A stretch of 64,000 nucleotides of DNA, from contig PQWQ01000004.1 in assembly GCA_002943765.1 (NCBI GenBank), forward strand, positions 2,976,001 to 3,040,000, in the 5' to 3' direction. Position numbers and translations under genes: made by a program. The first letter of the stretch is position 1, and every line of letters starts with the position of its first letter. Shown here one piece after another: positions 44,921 through 56,302 of this stretch. This DNA comes from Psoroptes ovis. Lineage: Eukaryota; Arthropoda; Arachnida; Sarcoptiformes; Psoroptidae. The notes beneath the pieces are model-generated. The model did no database searches. It was not told the origin of the DNA and worked only from the letters and a program-made list of their open reading frames with translations.

Positions 44921-47900
44921 TCAAAATTGTTTTCGATTCATAATCGTCATCGCTGTTCCTCCGTTTGTTTCGATTGAACATTTACGAATTAATTTTGGTG
45001 CTGTTGTTGTAGTTGATGTTGTTGCTACCATTGATAATATATTATTATTATTACCATCATTGATACAATTTTCATTATTTTTATTAATATCATTATTATT
45101 ATCCAAATCACTTTCTTTTAATCGTATCAAACATTGTTCAATTCTTCTAAATGTTGGCCTTTTTTCTGGTGTTTCTTGCCAACACATTTGCATTATTTGA
45201 AATATTTCCATTGGACACCATTGTTTTGGTTTATCTAGACGATGTCCTTCACGAATTTTTTCAACAACTTCGGCATTTGTCAATTTTCCATATGGTAATT
45301 TACCAAGACTAAATACTTCTAAATTTTTCAAGATGAATAAAAATCAATTAATCATCAAATATAAATATCATATCATTTTCGCCAACATACCCCATGTCAA
45401 AATGCCATAAGCCCATACATCAGATTTAGAGCTAAAACGTGTAAACCATAAAACTTCTGGCGGTGCCCAACGAATGGGAAATTTTGTACCACCAGATGAT
45501 GTGTATTCATCATCGATTACATAGCTGAAAAAATTAAAATGCAATTTATTATATTCTAGACCAATAAAAACAAACTAAACTAACCGTGTTAGACCAAAAT
45601 CAGCAACTTTGACAATGTTTCCGTGTCCAACTAAACAATTACGCGCAGCTAAATCACGATGAATATAATTATGACTTTCAAGATATGCCATACCACTGGC
45701 AACTTGTTTACACATATTCAACAAGAATCGTATTCGTTGTGATGATTCAAGAATTTTTTGTTCATTTTTACGTAAAAATGACAATAATGAACCTATGACA
45801 TCAAGTTAAAAATTAGAAATACATTGAAATTTGATTATAAATCATTCAACAATTTAAATAATAGAATAGACAACACATACTATGTTTCATAAATTCAGCA
45901 ACAATACAGATTGGTCGATGTTCAATACAAATGCCATGTAATTTTACTAAATTAGGATGCTGTAATTTTGTCATCACTTTAGCTTCTTCAATAAAATCAC
46001 GCTCGGACATTGTACCTTCTTTCATTAATTTAACAGCAACATCATATTTTCCTTTCCATTTTCCATGTCGTACGACACCGAATTGTCCAGAACCAAGTTC
46101 TTCTAATAATTGCAAATCAGATACTTTGATTTCCCATGATTTATCACGAGTTAAATCGGTTGAAAATCTTTTAGATGTTTTATTATTATCAATATTATTA
46201 ACATTATTATTACTATGATTAGAAAATGATGATGATTTATGACTTGATTTCGATGACTTTTGTTGCTGCTGCTGTTTTGACTGTTTGTGATCATGATTTT
46301 TATTGTTATTTTCATTGTGATTATGACTAATATGATTAGAATTCATCGATGGCAAAATCATAGAATTTTTTCCTATCATCGAATTAATTGCTTGTTGCTG
46401 TTGTACTATCATTGAACTTTTTTGCCAAATAAAATTTGCTCGACAAGGTGCAGTACTTAAACGTGTTATTAAATGGCCACGATTTTTCCGATAATATTCA
46501 ATCAATGATTCGACGGATGTAAATTTTTCTTGTGGTCGAATAAAATAAACAGTTTGATTTTCATTATTGATTATCGATGATGAACATGATGATAATGATG
46601 CTAACGATGATGATGATGTTGATGATAGTGATGATTCTGTCGTATCCAATAATCTTGATGATTTTTCTCTTTGAATTAAATAATGTTTCACTTCTGAACG
46701 TCTATCAGTTTTCTTATGATTATCACTGAAATTATTTTCAAATAAAATGGTATTGATTATATATTCTAAAAACAAAAAATATAAAAACTCACTTCTTGAT
46801 TAACACAGATAATGTTAAGCATTTATTTTCAGTTGATGATGGTCGCACTAAAAAACAACCATCAGGATTACATGATTGCTGTAATAAATGTTCAGCTGTC
46901 TCTCGATCAATCGAAAAAAACCATAATTGTTGAAATAAAGAAAGCATTTCGATATCAAATAATATTGATGATGATGTTGATTTTGATTTGGATATATTAA
47001 TATTATTATTTTTATCAATATTATGATCAATTTGACTATGATGATGATGATTAACATTGCAATTTATTAATGAATCATCTTTTGATGTAAATTTTTTCAT
47101 CCCTTTCGTCGATGTAACTGCTGTCAATGGTTTAGTGACTATTTCCAAATAATTATGCGGTACAAGTCCTATTTGTTTATTAATATCACGAGCTAACCAC
47201 CAAACACCGGATGAATCAAGTATTTCATATTGTTCACCTTTAATCAATGGCAAATCGGTATCATTATTCACTGGACAATAATTATGTATGGCTATCACAT
47301 AAAATTTTGCTTTCTAAAATTTTTTACATTGAAAAGAAAAGCAAAAAAAATTTTTTAGTTTTATTTGAAAAAAAACAAGAAAAATGTTTCTAAAAGCTTA
47401 TTGCAACGATAGATGGCTGTCAAGTTTCTGTAGTTTTATTTAATTTAATTTTTTTTTTTTTTTTTTGAATTTCACTCTCACAAAAACTTGAAGAAAAAAG
47501 GTCAAACATAGAGCCTTTGATTAAAAATAGCTTGAAAAGAAAATTTGAGGACGAAAATTGACTAAAATCTATTAAAAATAAATTCATTTATTTAAATTAT
47601 AATTTTAGAACAAGATCAATGAATAGATTCGAACGAAAATCATCTCATTTGAGTTTGAGTATTAATTACTTACTTTTGATTGATAGTATTCAACATTCAT
47701 TATTGATGATGTTTCTTCAATCGATGATGATGAAGATGATGATGACAATGATGTTGATGTTTCGATCGGTGTTATTGTTAATTGATCATCACAATGATTC
47801 AATGTTATTGCTGCTGCTGCTGCTGTTGATGATGATAATGATTGATGATCAATCGATGATAAACCATCGGATGATGATGATGTTGAACTGAATGTACCGA

Positions 47901-47931
47901 AATTGGTTATTTTTTTTATTTTTTTCAACAT
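44921..47931 (-). CDS. Btk29A: Tec-family non-receptor tyrosine kinase (Btk29A-like)
   Basis: Cytosolic tyrosine kinase coupling membrane receptors to phospholipase C and actin pathways. Exons in transcription order: 47931-47674, 47313-46793, 46725-45881, 45792-45585, 45524-45391, 45318-44921, all in phase, 787 residues. Residues 1-86 are a Ser-rich N-terminus. SH3 lies at about 92-145 (AIHNY, WW, GLVPHNY). SH2 lies at about 217-354 (FLVRPS, YLIQ) with a Ser-rich insertion of about 38 residues near 281-318. A Gln/Asn/His/Ser-rich linker follows, then the kinase from about 463: GSGQFGVV, VAVKLMK, HRDLAARN, DFG, activation loop YVIDDEYTSS, and APPEVL in place of APE, as in Tec kinases. No PH or BH/Zn domain is seen upstream, so this is either a short isoform or the PH exons lie elsewhere. 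Confidence 0.9.
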
Positions 47932-48790
47932 ACTTTTGTGTGTTATAATAAATATTTGATGGGTTCAAAATATTCATTCAGATTGATGGATAAACTAATG
48001 ATTAAATGAAATGAAAATAATTAAAACAATTAAGTATCAAGTATTGCTAATTGATTAATTTATTTTTTTCAAAACTTGTCATTCATTTGTAAAACTGGTG
48101 GAAACATTTTCATGAAAATTATTTCGGTCGTTTTAAATTTATTTTCATTTTTAATTATTTTTTTCCTTAATATCTCAATTATCATTGTTATTTTTGTCAA
48201 GCACAGCCGCATAACACAAAAATCACAAATAATCATAATCATTAGGATTTGAAGAAAATCAAAATTAAAAATAAGAAATTGAGTCGTCAAAATGATTTTT
48301 CAACCAAAAATACTAAATGATTTGATGATGATTCATTTTCAAATCATTTTCTTTTTTTGAATTCATATTTGTCAAAATAATTGAAATGAAAAAATTTCTT
48401 CGATTTAAAATAAGCAAGATCAATGAACCTCTTCCTAACAAATAGCTTAGGTAATTTTGAAACTTTTCAAAATAAGTTTTTTTGATCAAATCAAAAAGCT
48501 TTGAAAAGCTTTACTGTCCTCAAATCATTAAAACCCTTAAACTTGTATTTTTTTACTTTCAATTTTTTACGATCATAAACCACAAACAGCTTTTCTAAAA
48601 CAAAAACGACCCCAGCAACACAATCTTCCTAAGACATTTACTCTGAAATTATGAAAAAAAAATAACCTAAGGTTTTCAAGAAAAAACAAAATCGAAAGTC
48701 GAAAAGCAATAAAATTCATAGGAACGCGCATGAAAAAACTTCTAACCTTCAACCAAAATAACAACAAAATTCAAACAAATAAACACATAC

Positions 48791-48842
48791 CGATCGGATT
48801 GATGAAATTTTGAAAAAGATTTATGCATTTGATTTCCACCAT
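48791..48842 (-). other. Possible upstream exon of the Tec kinase gene
   Basis: On the minus strand an ATG at 48842 opens 17 codons (MVEIKCINLFQNFINPI) up to a good donor (G|GTATGT). It is phase 1 and cannot join the kinase exon in frame at its nearest acceptor, so if real it would be a 5' UTR exon with a short upstream frame. Confidence 0.2.
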
Positions 48843-51800
48843 TTTATTGTGTTGGTGTTGATAGTCGTAGGGAATTGTTTTCAATTTTTCCAAAGCAAAA
48901 ATGAGAATAATTGATTCATTTTGAATTGAATCAAAAGAAAATCAATAAGAAAAAAAATGGTTAGAAATTGGAAATAATCAACAAATAATGAATCATTAAT
49001 TCATTTCAAATGATTGTTATAATAATACTGAATAAAAATCATAAATAATTTTTTGGAAAAAAATATCCATAATCATTAGTGAAATTTTGAATATTGAAAA
49101 AAAATGAAAAATTTCAATGACACATTCATGTATATGTTCTGTACATATTTATACATATGACAAAATATGGAAACACATTGCTTGTGTGTGTGTGTGTGTA
49201 TGTGTGAGAGGATTATCATCCAAATAATATCATCATCATCATCATCATCATTATGACTATTTCAATGTTTGATTGTATATATTTGGGAATTTTCTTTTTT
49301 TCTCAGAAGAAATGGAAAATTGTGCAAAAATTTCATTCAAAGAAAATTGAATCAAATATATGATATGCATCCATTTTTTCTGATATTTGACATTTAAAAG
49401 TAATAATCACGACGAATCAAATAAATGTGAAATGAAAATGATGAATAATCGAATGAATATGAAACGAATCACGAACTTGATTTTTGTTTTTATTTCATTT
49501 TATTGTTTCTGCTGTCCTTTGAAACATCATTTATTGCTAAATATACATATGATTTAGATCATCATCTTTAGATTGATTTTTGAATATTTTCTGTGTGTTC
49601 CATTGGAGATAAAGTACTCGTTTCTTTTTGCCCATTTCTTATGAATTATCTGTTGTTTTCAAATGTCAAATAATATTTAAACATTTACCTGTTGATTCAA
49701 TCATGAAAATCATGGATAATGATTTAGAAATTATTCAAAGGAACAAAACAAAGGTAAATGACAGGTAGAAATTTTAGAAAGCAATAATCACTTGCTTTTG
49801 TTTCTTATTTTTAGCCAAAATTATTGTGAAATTGACTGAAATTGTCAATCAATTGATAATTATAATATTTGGGAATTTTTTTTCCTCGAATCAATTGACT
49901 GATTGATCAATGTTCATAATGATTTATGGTGAATAATCATTGAAAATTACAGTAAAAATTACAGTTTATCAATCAGTCAATTTTGAACATAAAAATGTTC
50001 ATTTTTCTTTATAAATATCTAATGAATTGCGCGTTTATTGAACATTGAATTGAAAAAAAGACAATTGATTATTGATTGAAAATTAATCGAAAATTTATTC
50101 CCCATTTTCTTTTTTTTTATTTTTACTTACCAATGAATTTTTCAATGCAATTTCAATGAGAAGTTGAATAAAAAGAAAACAAAACAAGAAAACAATTAAA
50201 TTTTAAATTATTTATTATTGGATTTATTTATTTATTGTTTTGTTTTGTTCAATGAAAATAAATTCAATGAACAAAATGAAATCAATTTTTATTTTCTTTA
50301 ATTCTTCAGATCCAGAATAAACATTTGAAATCTTGACTTATATAAATCTTGATATTAGTTGAATGTTTGGTGATGGCTTGAACGATTGATGAAAATCCAA
50401 GAAAAAACTAAAAACTTTAAACACATAAACATTCACAGCAAAAAAGAATTATTTACGAAAAAAAAAATAAAAAACGATTTAAAACAATTTAAAACTTTGA
50501 AAATTTGTTTCAAAAAAACTATTTTAAACAAGCAATGAAGCAATCAAATGGTAAACACACATATGGTCATACAATGATAATAATCAAACAAACGAAAATG
50601 AAAAAAAAAATGTTTCAAAATTTCATTGATCACAATTGAAAATGAAAATAAAATGAAAAAAAATGTTTAATTGTTGTTTGTTTATGGCAATATGTGTTCC
50701 ATCATCATCATCATCATCATTAAAAAAAATTGAAAAGAAAATGAATGAAAATTTTCAAGGCAAATGAATGAATTGAAAGAGTTGATGAAATTCAATTTCA
50801 AACAATTTTTGTTGAACATTTTTTTTTAAAGATTTCTTTGAATTTGATTCAGATGATGATCGGTTCAAATATGTTTTGTATTTCAAAACAAAAATCAAGT
50901 TGATCTGATCTATTTTTTTTTCTGATGACGATGATGATCATAATCATAAATGAAACAATGAAACATGACGATTATTTTTTGCCAATTGAATAGACATTCA
51001 AATCATCGTCATATGTCTGCTTGATTTTCATTTTATTTTGAATCATCATCATCATCATCAATTGATGCTTTTGTATAACTCTTGATGAAATTGAGCTGGC
51101 TGCTACGGCTGCTGCTGTTGATATTAGTTTTATTTTCAACAAAATCAAGAAAAATCATCTCTTTTGGACTTGAGATTTTCACATTTAAAAAGTCAATTTT
51201 CTCATTTGAAGTTCTCTTTTTTTTTTGGAAATCATTTTACATTGATTTCATTTATGATTTTTGATTTTAAAATAAGAACGAAAAAAAAAACAACAACAAA
51301 TGAAATAAAACTAGTTTTCTCTTTGTTTTATTAATTCATTTTTTTTGAATAATAATAAAACGAAGAAAAAGTAAAAGGAAAACGAAGGAAATGATGAAAT
51401 TGAAATAATGATAATTCGCAGGTTCAAAATAAGAGAGGCTTTTTTTTTCCATACAAGAAAAAAATTTCCATTTATTGAATTTTGTTCCATTTTTTTTTTG
51501 TTTTTTGTTTTATTTTGTCTCAAATACGAAAATATAAAAATAAATGTAAATATTTTTAGCTTTATTTGGTATGATACATACATTTATACATGTTATATTT
51601 GTGAAATTATTTAAAATAAACGTGAAAAACAAAGAAAATAAAATTGAAATCAAAGTAGAGAAAGTGAAATTTTCTTGTTCTTTGAATGATTTTATTTTAT
51701 TTTATTTTTTCAAAGAGAAATCAATGAAAATATATGCAAAACTTGTTCCAACAAAAGGAAAATTTTTTTAAGAAAAGAAGACAAATTTGTCCACGAAATA

Positions 51801-51865
51801 AATCTGTCTGTCAAGCATCATTAATGTTATTGTTGTTGTTGTTGTTTGATCATGAAAAAACCAAA

Positions 51866-51950
51866 TATTGGATTGTCTCATAAGTTCTTGCCGTTTTGAA
51901 ATCCTTTTTTTTTGTTTAAAAACGGCAAGAACTTATGGGACAACGCAATA
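51866..51950. mobile_element. mariner-like hairpin MITE
   Basis: 85 bp: left arm beginning TATTGGATTGTCTCATAAG, right arm the inverted copy with few mismatches, spacer of about 20 bases with a poly-T run. Arms are about 32 bp and the ends are TA. The terminal motif TTGnnTTGTCnCATAAGTTC is typical of mariner (irritans/mellifera-type) inverted repeats. Confidence 0.75.
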
Positions 51951-52912
51951 ATCTGATCGAAATAAAATCGAAATCATTGCCAAAATTGATTTGAAATTGA
52001 TTGATCACATCATATTTCAATCATGTTTCAATGTTTGTTTATTTATTTATTTTTCTTTTTTTTGTCTGAATTAGGCTAATCAATTAATCATAATCGATCG
52101 ATCAATTCATTGATTAATTTATTATTGAAATTTGATTAGAAATACATGCGAAAAAAAATGGGACATTTTATTGAATAAAATAAAATAAAAATTCATGATC
52201 TAATAAATGATTGGAATTAGATCATGATGAATATTTTTTCGATTTAAATGAAAATTGAAATCTTTGAATAGATTAATGGCATGAATACGATTAATTTATT
52301 GACATAAATGAAATTTCTTTTATTATTATTCTTATCATACCTTAACACTCTTGAATCATTTGATCAATGAAAAGTTGCAATGAAAAAAAAACTAAATTAA
52401 ATTCATGACATAAGCTTATTATTATTATTATTATTATTATTATCATTAATAATTTGATAATATTCAAGATGAAGAAAATATTCAATTATCAATTTATATT
52501 CAATTCTTTGAAATTTTTCTAATAAATTATACAATAATCATTAATCTTAAAATGGCTTGAAGCTAAACATTGTGATTATAATAAAAATGATAATGGTAGA
52601 TCACAGATAAACGTTTTGCGTTATTAAACACTTAGCATTATGGTATGATTTCAATGAAACAAAAAAAAATCATTGAAAATAAACGACAGTCAGTCAGCAA
52701 ATATTGTTTTTTTTATCATTCATTCAATTCAAATGCAATCAAATGCTTACAAATAAACAGCGAAAAAATAACACATTGAAAATTTCAATTATAAAAATTA
52801 AAGTAATTTGGAAAGATTTTGACAAATAACACGCGTTTAGTCGTTCGTAGTGATTCATGTAAGCCGAAACAACAAGCCGAAAAAATGTTGATGAATACAC
52901 TCGATAAAATGA

Positions 52913-53067
52913 TTAACCTTTAAAACTCCAGCGGTGACCATCACTCACCATAAGATGTAATGCAGCAACTCGATGGGCGCCCCTCAGTCATCATTTTATA
53001 TTAGTGTGAAAAATCGTAGAGCTGCTGGCTTACTTGCGCTGTAAATGCCTCGAGTTCCAAGGGTTAA
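52913..53067 (+). mobile_element. piggyBac-like MITE, copy 3
   Basis: Bounded by TTAA on both sides. Left end CCTTTAAAACTCCAGCGG, right end GAGTTCCAAGGG. About 150 bp closely matching the copy at 38034, with scattered substitutions. Confidence 0.75.
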
Positions 53068-55084
53068 ACACTTGAATGCATTTTTATTTATAATTTTTGT
53101 TTTCTTCATTTATTTTTGAAAATGAATTTTTTTCATTTATTTTCAATTACAAAATTTTCATTTCCGTATATTGTATGATTATTATTATTGTCGATTATTA
53201 TTATTATCAAAAATCAAATGTTATAACATCACGAAGCACAGAAAAACTATGAAAAAAAAAACAGTATTCATTCATCATTCACAGGTAATATAAATGAAAA
53301 TTTTTATTTATTTTTGATTATTTTCAATTTTTAATATTAATAATATGTATATTCATGTATATTTTCATTTTATTTTGATTATTTTGATTTTTGAGTTTCG
53401 ATTTTTTTTCGAGTATCGAAATGTGATTTTGTGCTTAGATTTACTGATGGAAAATGTAAAGATTTTTTTAAAATAAAGTTTTCTGTGTGTTTTTATTTTA
53501 TTAATCAAGTGTAAATCTTATTTTAGATGTGAATAATCAATGAATGAACATGAATGGATGAATGAATTAATGAATGAACATGAGTAAAATAAAGTAAAAT
53601 ATGAAGCAGGAGAAGGAGGAAAAAAAACGAATCAAATTTATTAAATTGTAAATTGATTAATTATATCAAATATTATTAACATTATCATTATTATTATTAT
53701 TTTTTGTTTATGGCCATCATATAACAATCAAATAATAATCAATGGCCATTATGCTGTTGTATGATTTGTGTATGTTGTATACAGGTGATAAAATCACAAA
53801 CAAACGGACAGACTGTGCTGAAAAAAGATTGAAATAAACAATTAATAAATGAATTAATGAATAAATAAATAAACAAGTAAAAATTTGAATTCAATTAATT
53901 AATTCAAATGTTTTTTTTTTCGTTGTTGTTCAATTCATTTAAGTATTTGACATTGACTTTTTTCGTATTTGTCTGTTTATTTTTGTTGAATATGAATTAA
54001 AAATTTTGATAATAAATGCATAAATGCCTTTTTCATTTCATTTCATGGATCAATTGGATTGAATATCATTATTATTATTATTATTATTATCAGTTTTATT
54101 GAATATAAATATTGCCGCCAAAATTCAATTGATAGAAATTCAAATTGATTGAAAATCAATTGTAATCAAATTAATTACGATACGACCTTATTTTATTTGA
54201 TTTTAATTTATTTTTCTCCAATTTCTTCAATATTAATTTCATTATTAATGGGAAAATAATATATTCAAAGATCAATGATTTTATTTCGTTATTGTTGTTT
54301 TTGTCTGCATTTGTTTCCCCGAAAGACTTTGGATCTTTATTGAAATTCAAAATTTCTTAGATTTTTCGATCAGCAATGATAATAGAGCACGGATTCGATT
54401 TCACATTTGTCTCAGTTTGTTCTATTTTCAATTTTCAATTTTCAATTCCCATTCATATGTGTTTTACTTTTATTCAAATCAATGTTAATGGATTTATTTA
54501 TATTTATTTATTTCTAATGTTTCAATTGAATTTTGATAATGATGATGATGATAATAGTAATTGATAATGAAATAATGATAATAATAATAATAATATTGAA
54601 TGATAATGATCATGGAAATGGTTCATGAAATGAGAAGAGAGAACACATAATCATTCAAATTGAACTATCGATTGAATACTCTTTGTTTTCTCATATCAAC
54701 ATGTATGCCTTGACGTTGTTCTATGCGCTATTTTCAAAATCGGTAACAGGTATTCCGTTGTTACTTTTTTCCTTTTCATTCCCTTTTTTTTCGGTGTTAC
54801 GAATCAAAAAACAATGATATAATAATGATTATTTGTTCTCGAAATAACGATTTCAATAATGATAATAATAATAATAATGTTGAGAAATTGTTTAAAGTAT
54901 TATTCCATTTCTTCTTCTTCTTCGGTGATCTAGTTTGATTTCAATTTCATTTTTTTTCTTTGAATTATTAAATATCGATCAGTAGAACAGGGATTATTAT
55001 GATATAATAGGATCAAGGGAAAAAAAATTGTTACACGAAAATAATTTTAAATTGAATATTGAATAACAATATGAATATTAATGA

Positions 55085-55885
55085 TCAAAGTTCTTCACGA
55101 TAACGATAATCTAAATCATCATAATCATTGTTTGAATCATACAAATCATCATCTTCTTCATCTGGATAATTATAATCTTCAAATAAATGTTGATTATAGC
55201 GATTAAACAATGTCGCTGATTCACTACGGCTACCACCATTCATATAATGTGCACTCATGCGAATATTTTCACAACGAATTCGATATAATTCGGCCATATT
55301 TTCAATATTATCTTCACGTTCAGCTGATATAATTAATTGACGTTTTGATGATAATTTTTGTTGCATCGATTGTGTTTGCTGTCGATTTAAGTTATGATAT
55401 AATGGTGAATATTTGGGATTTTTGGCCATTTGTATTGCATCATGATTTGATTGTATACAATGTATATTTTTTAAATGATATGAACATGGTTTCCAATTCG
55501 ATGCTAAACGACAATAAACATTCATTGTATCATCACTTGTTGTTAAAAATAAACGTAAACGTTTCCATGTATTTTCATCTAATGTTGATGTCGATAAACG
55601 ACGAATACGGCGATTATTTCGGCGTAAATTATTATTATTTCTCATTTTATTAACATCATTACCTGATGGAAAATAAATTCGTCCTAATCCTAAACATTTC
55701 GTCCATTTTATACGAATTTTTTTAGTAAATTCACGCCGTAATTCACGTGGATTACATAATAATTTCAATTCTAAATCATCGAAATGTATCGAAGGTTTTA
55801 TGTTAATTGTTTTTGATGTTTGACCAATGGCTATGATGAAGTTCAGTAGTAAACAAGCAATGGCAACATTGATCATTGTCATCAT
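55085..55885 (-). CDS. Secreted protein with acidic Tyr-rich tail, unrecognised (266 aa)
   Basis: Single-exon gene. Residues 1-22 (MMTMINVAIACLLLNFIIAI then GQ) form a signal peptide. The mature part has six cysteines (in LLCN, TKCLG, VYCRL, KPCSY, IHCIQ, IRCEN), suggesting three disulphides. A very basic segment follows (RRNNRRIRRL), then a C-terminal tail of about 30 residues dominated by Asp/Glu with several Tyr (EDYNYPDEEDDDLYDS). The Cys pattern and basic stretch could suit a processed signalling ligand or extracellular factor, but no family was recognised. It lies 417 bp downstream of the DOP1 stop on the same strand. ATG 55885 gives the signal peptide; the next Met codons (55882, 55876) are also possible. 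Confidence 0.7.
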   Translation of the reverse strand: MMTMINVAIACLLLNFIIAIGQTSKTINIKPSIHFDDLELKLLCNPRELRREFTKKIRIKWTKCLGLGRIYFPSGNDVNKMRNNNNLRRNNRRIRRLSTSTLDENTWKRLRLFLTTSDDTMNVYCRLASNWKPCSYHLKNIHCIQSNHDAIQMAKNPKYSPLYHNLNRQQTQSMQQKLSSKRQLIISAEREDNIENMAELYRIRCENIRMSAHYMNGGSRSESATLFNRYNQHLFEDYNYPDEEDDDLYDSNNDYDDLDYRYREEL

Positions 55886-56302
55886 TTATTATGAATGATT
55901 GAGAATAATTTGTTTTCTCGAAAATATTTCGATAAAAATATGTCAAAGAAAAATTAATCAAATGAGTTGCCATAGTAAAATTATAATCCAATAATATTCA
56001 ACAAACAAATAAATATCAATACATCAATATCGATCAATAATTAAACATGCAAAAATTTTCTTCAATGACAAATACATGGAACATGGAAAAATATTGAACT
56101 CAAATCAATATCGATCAATTTTCGGGAATGATTTTCAATGGTAAAATATTTAAATTTTAATAGTAATAATAATAATAATAAATTTTTTTTCACTTTTCTG
56201 GAATGAAAAATAATAATAATAATAAGATAAAACATTAGACATTTCAATTAGGTAAAAATATTTAAAAGGGAAAAAAAAACTTTAAAAGTAAAAATAATCA
56301 AT
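55886..56302. other. Intergenic, DOP1 3' end to secreted-protein promoter
   Basis: 417 bp of AT-rich DNA with ATT-type repeats. No gene or RNA seen. Confidence 0.5.

Larger units (their letters stand above)
47932..55084. other. Large non-coding interval between kinase and secreted-protein genes
   Basis: About 7 kb, AT-rich, with CAT/TCA triplet runs (49230, 50705, 51045), AT and ATT microsatellites, a mariner-like hairpin (51866-51950) and a piggyBac-like MITE (52913-53067). No convincing exon on either strand apart from the possible 5' exon at 48791-48842. Confidence 0.5.

Noticed and set aside
51082..51771. Several overlapping open frames of 60-90 codons on both strands
   Set aside because: Low-complexity Phe/Lys/Ile translations of AT-rich DNA with no domain or splice support.
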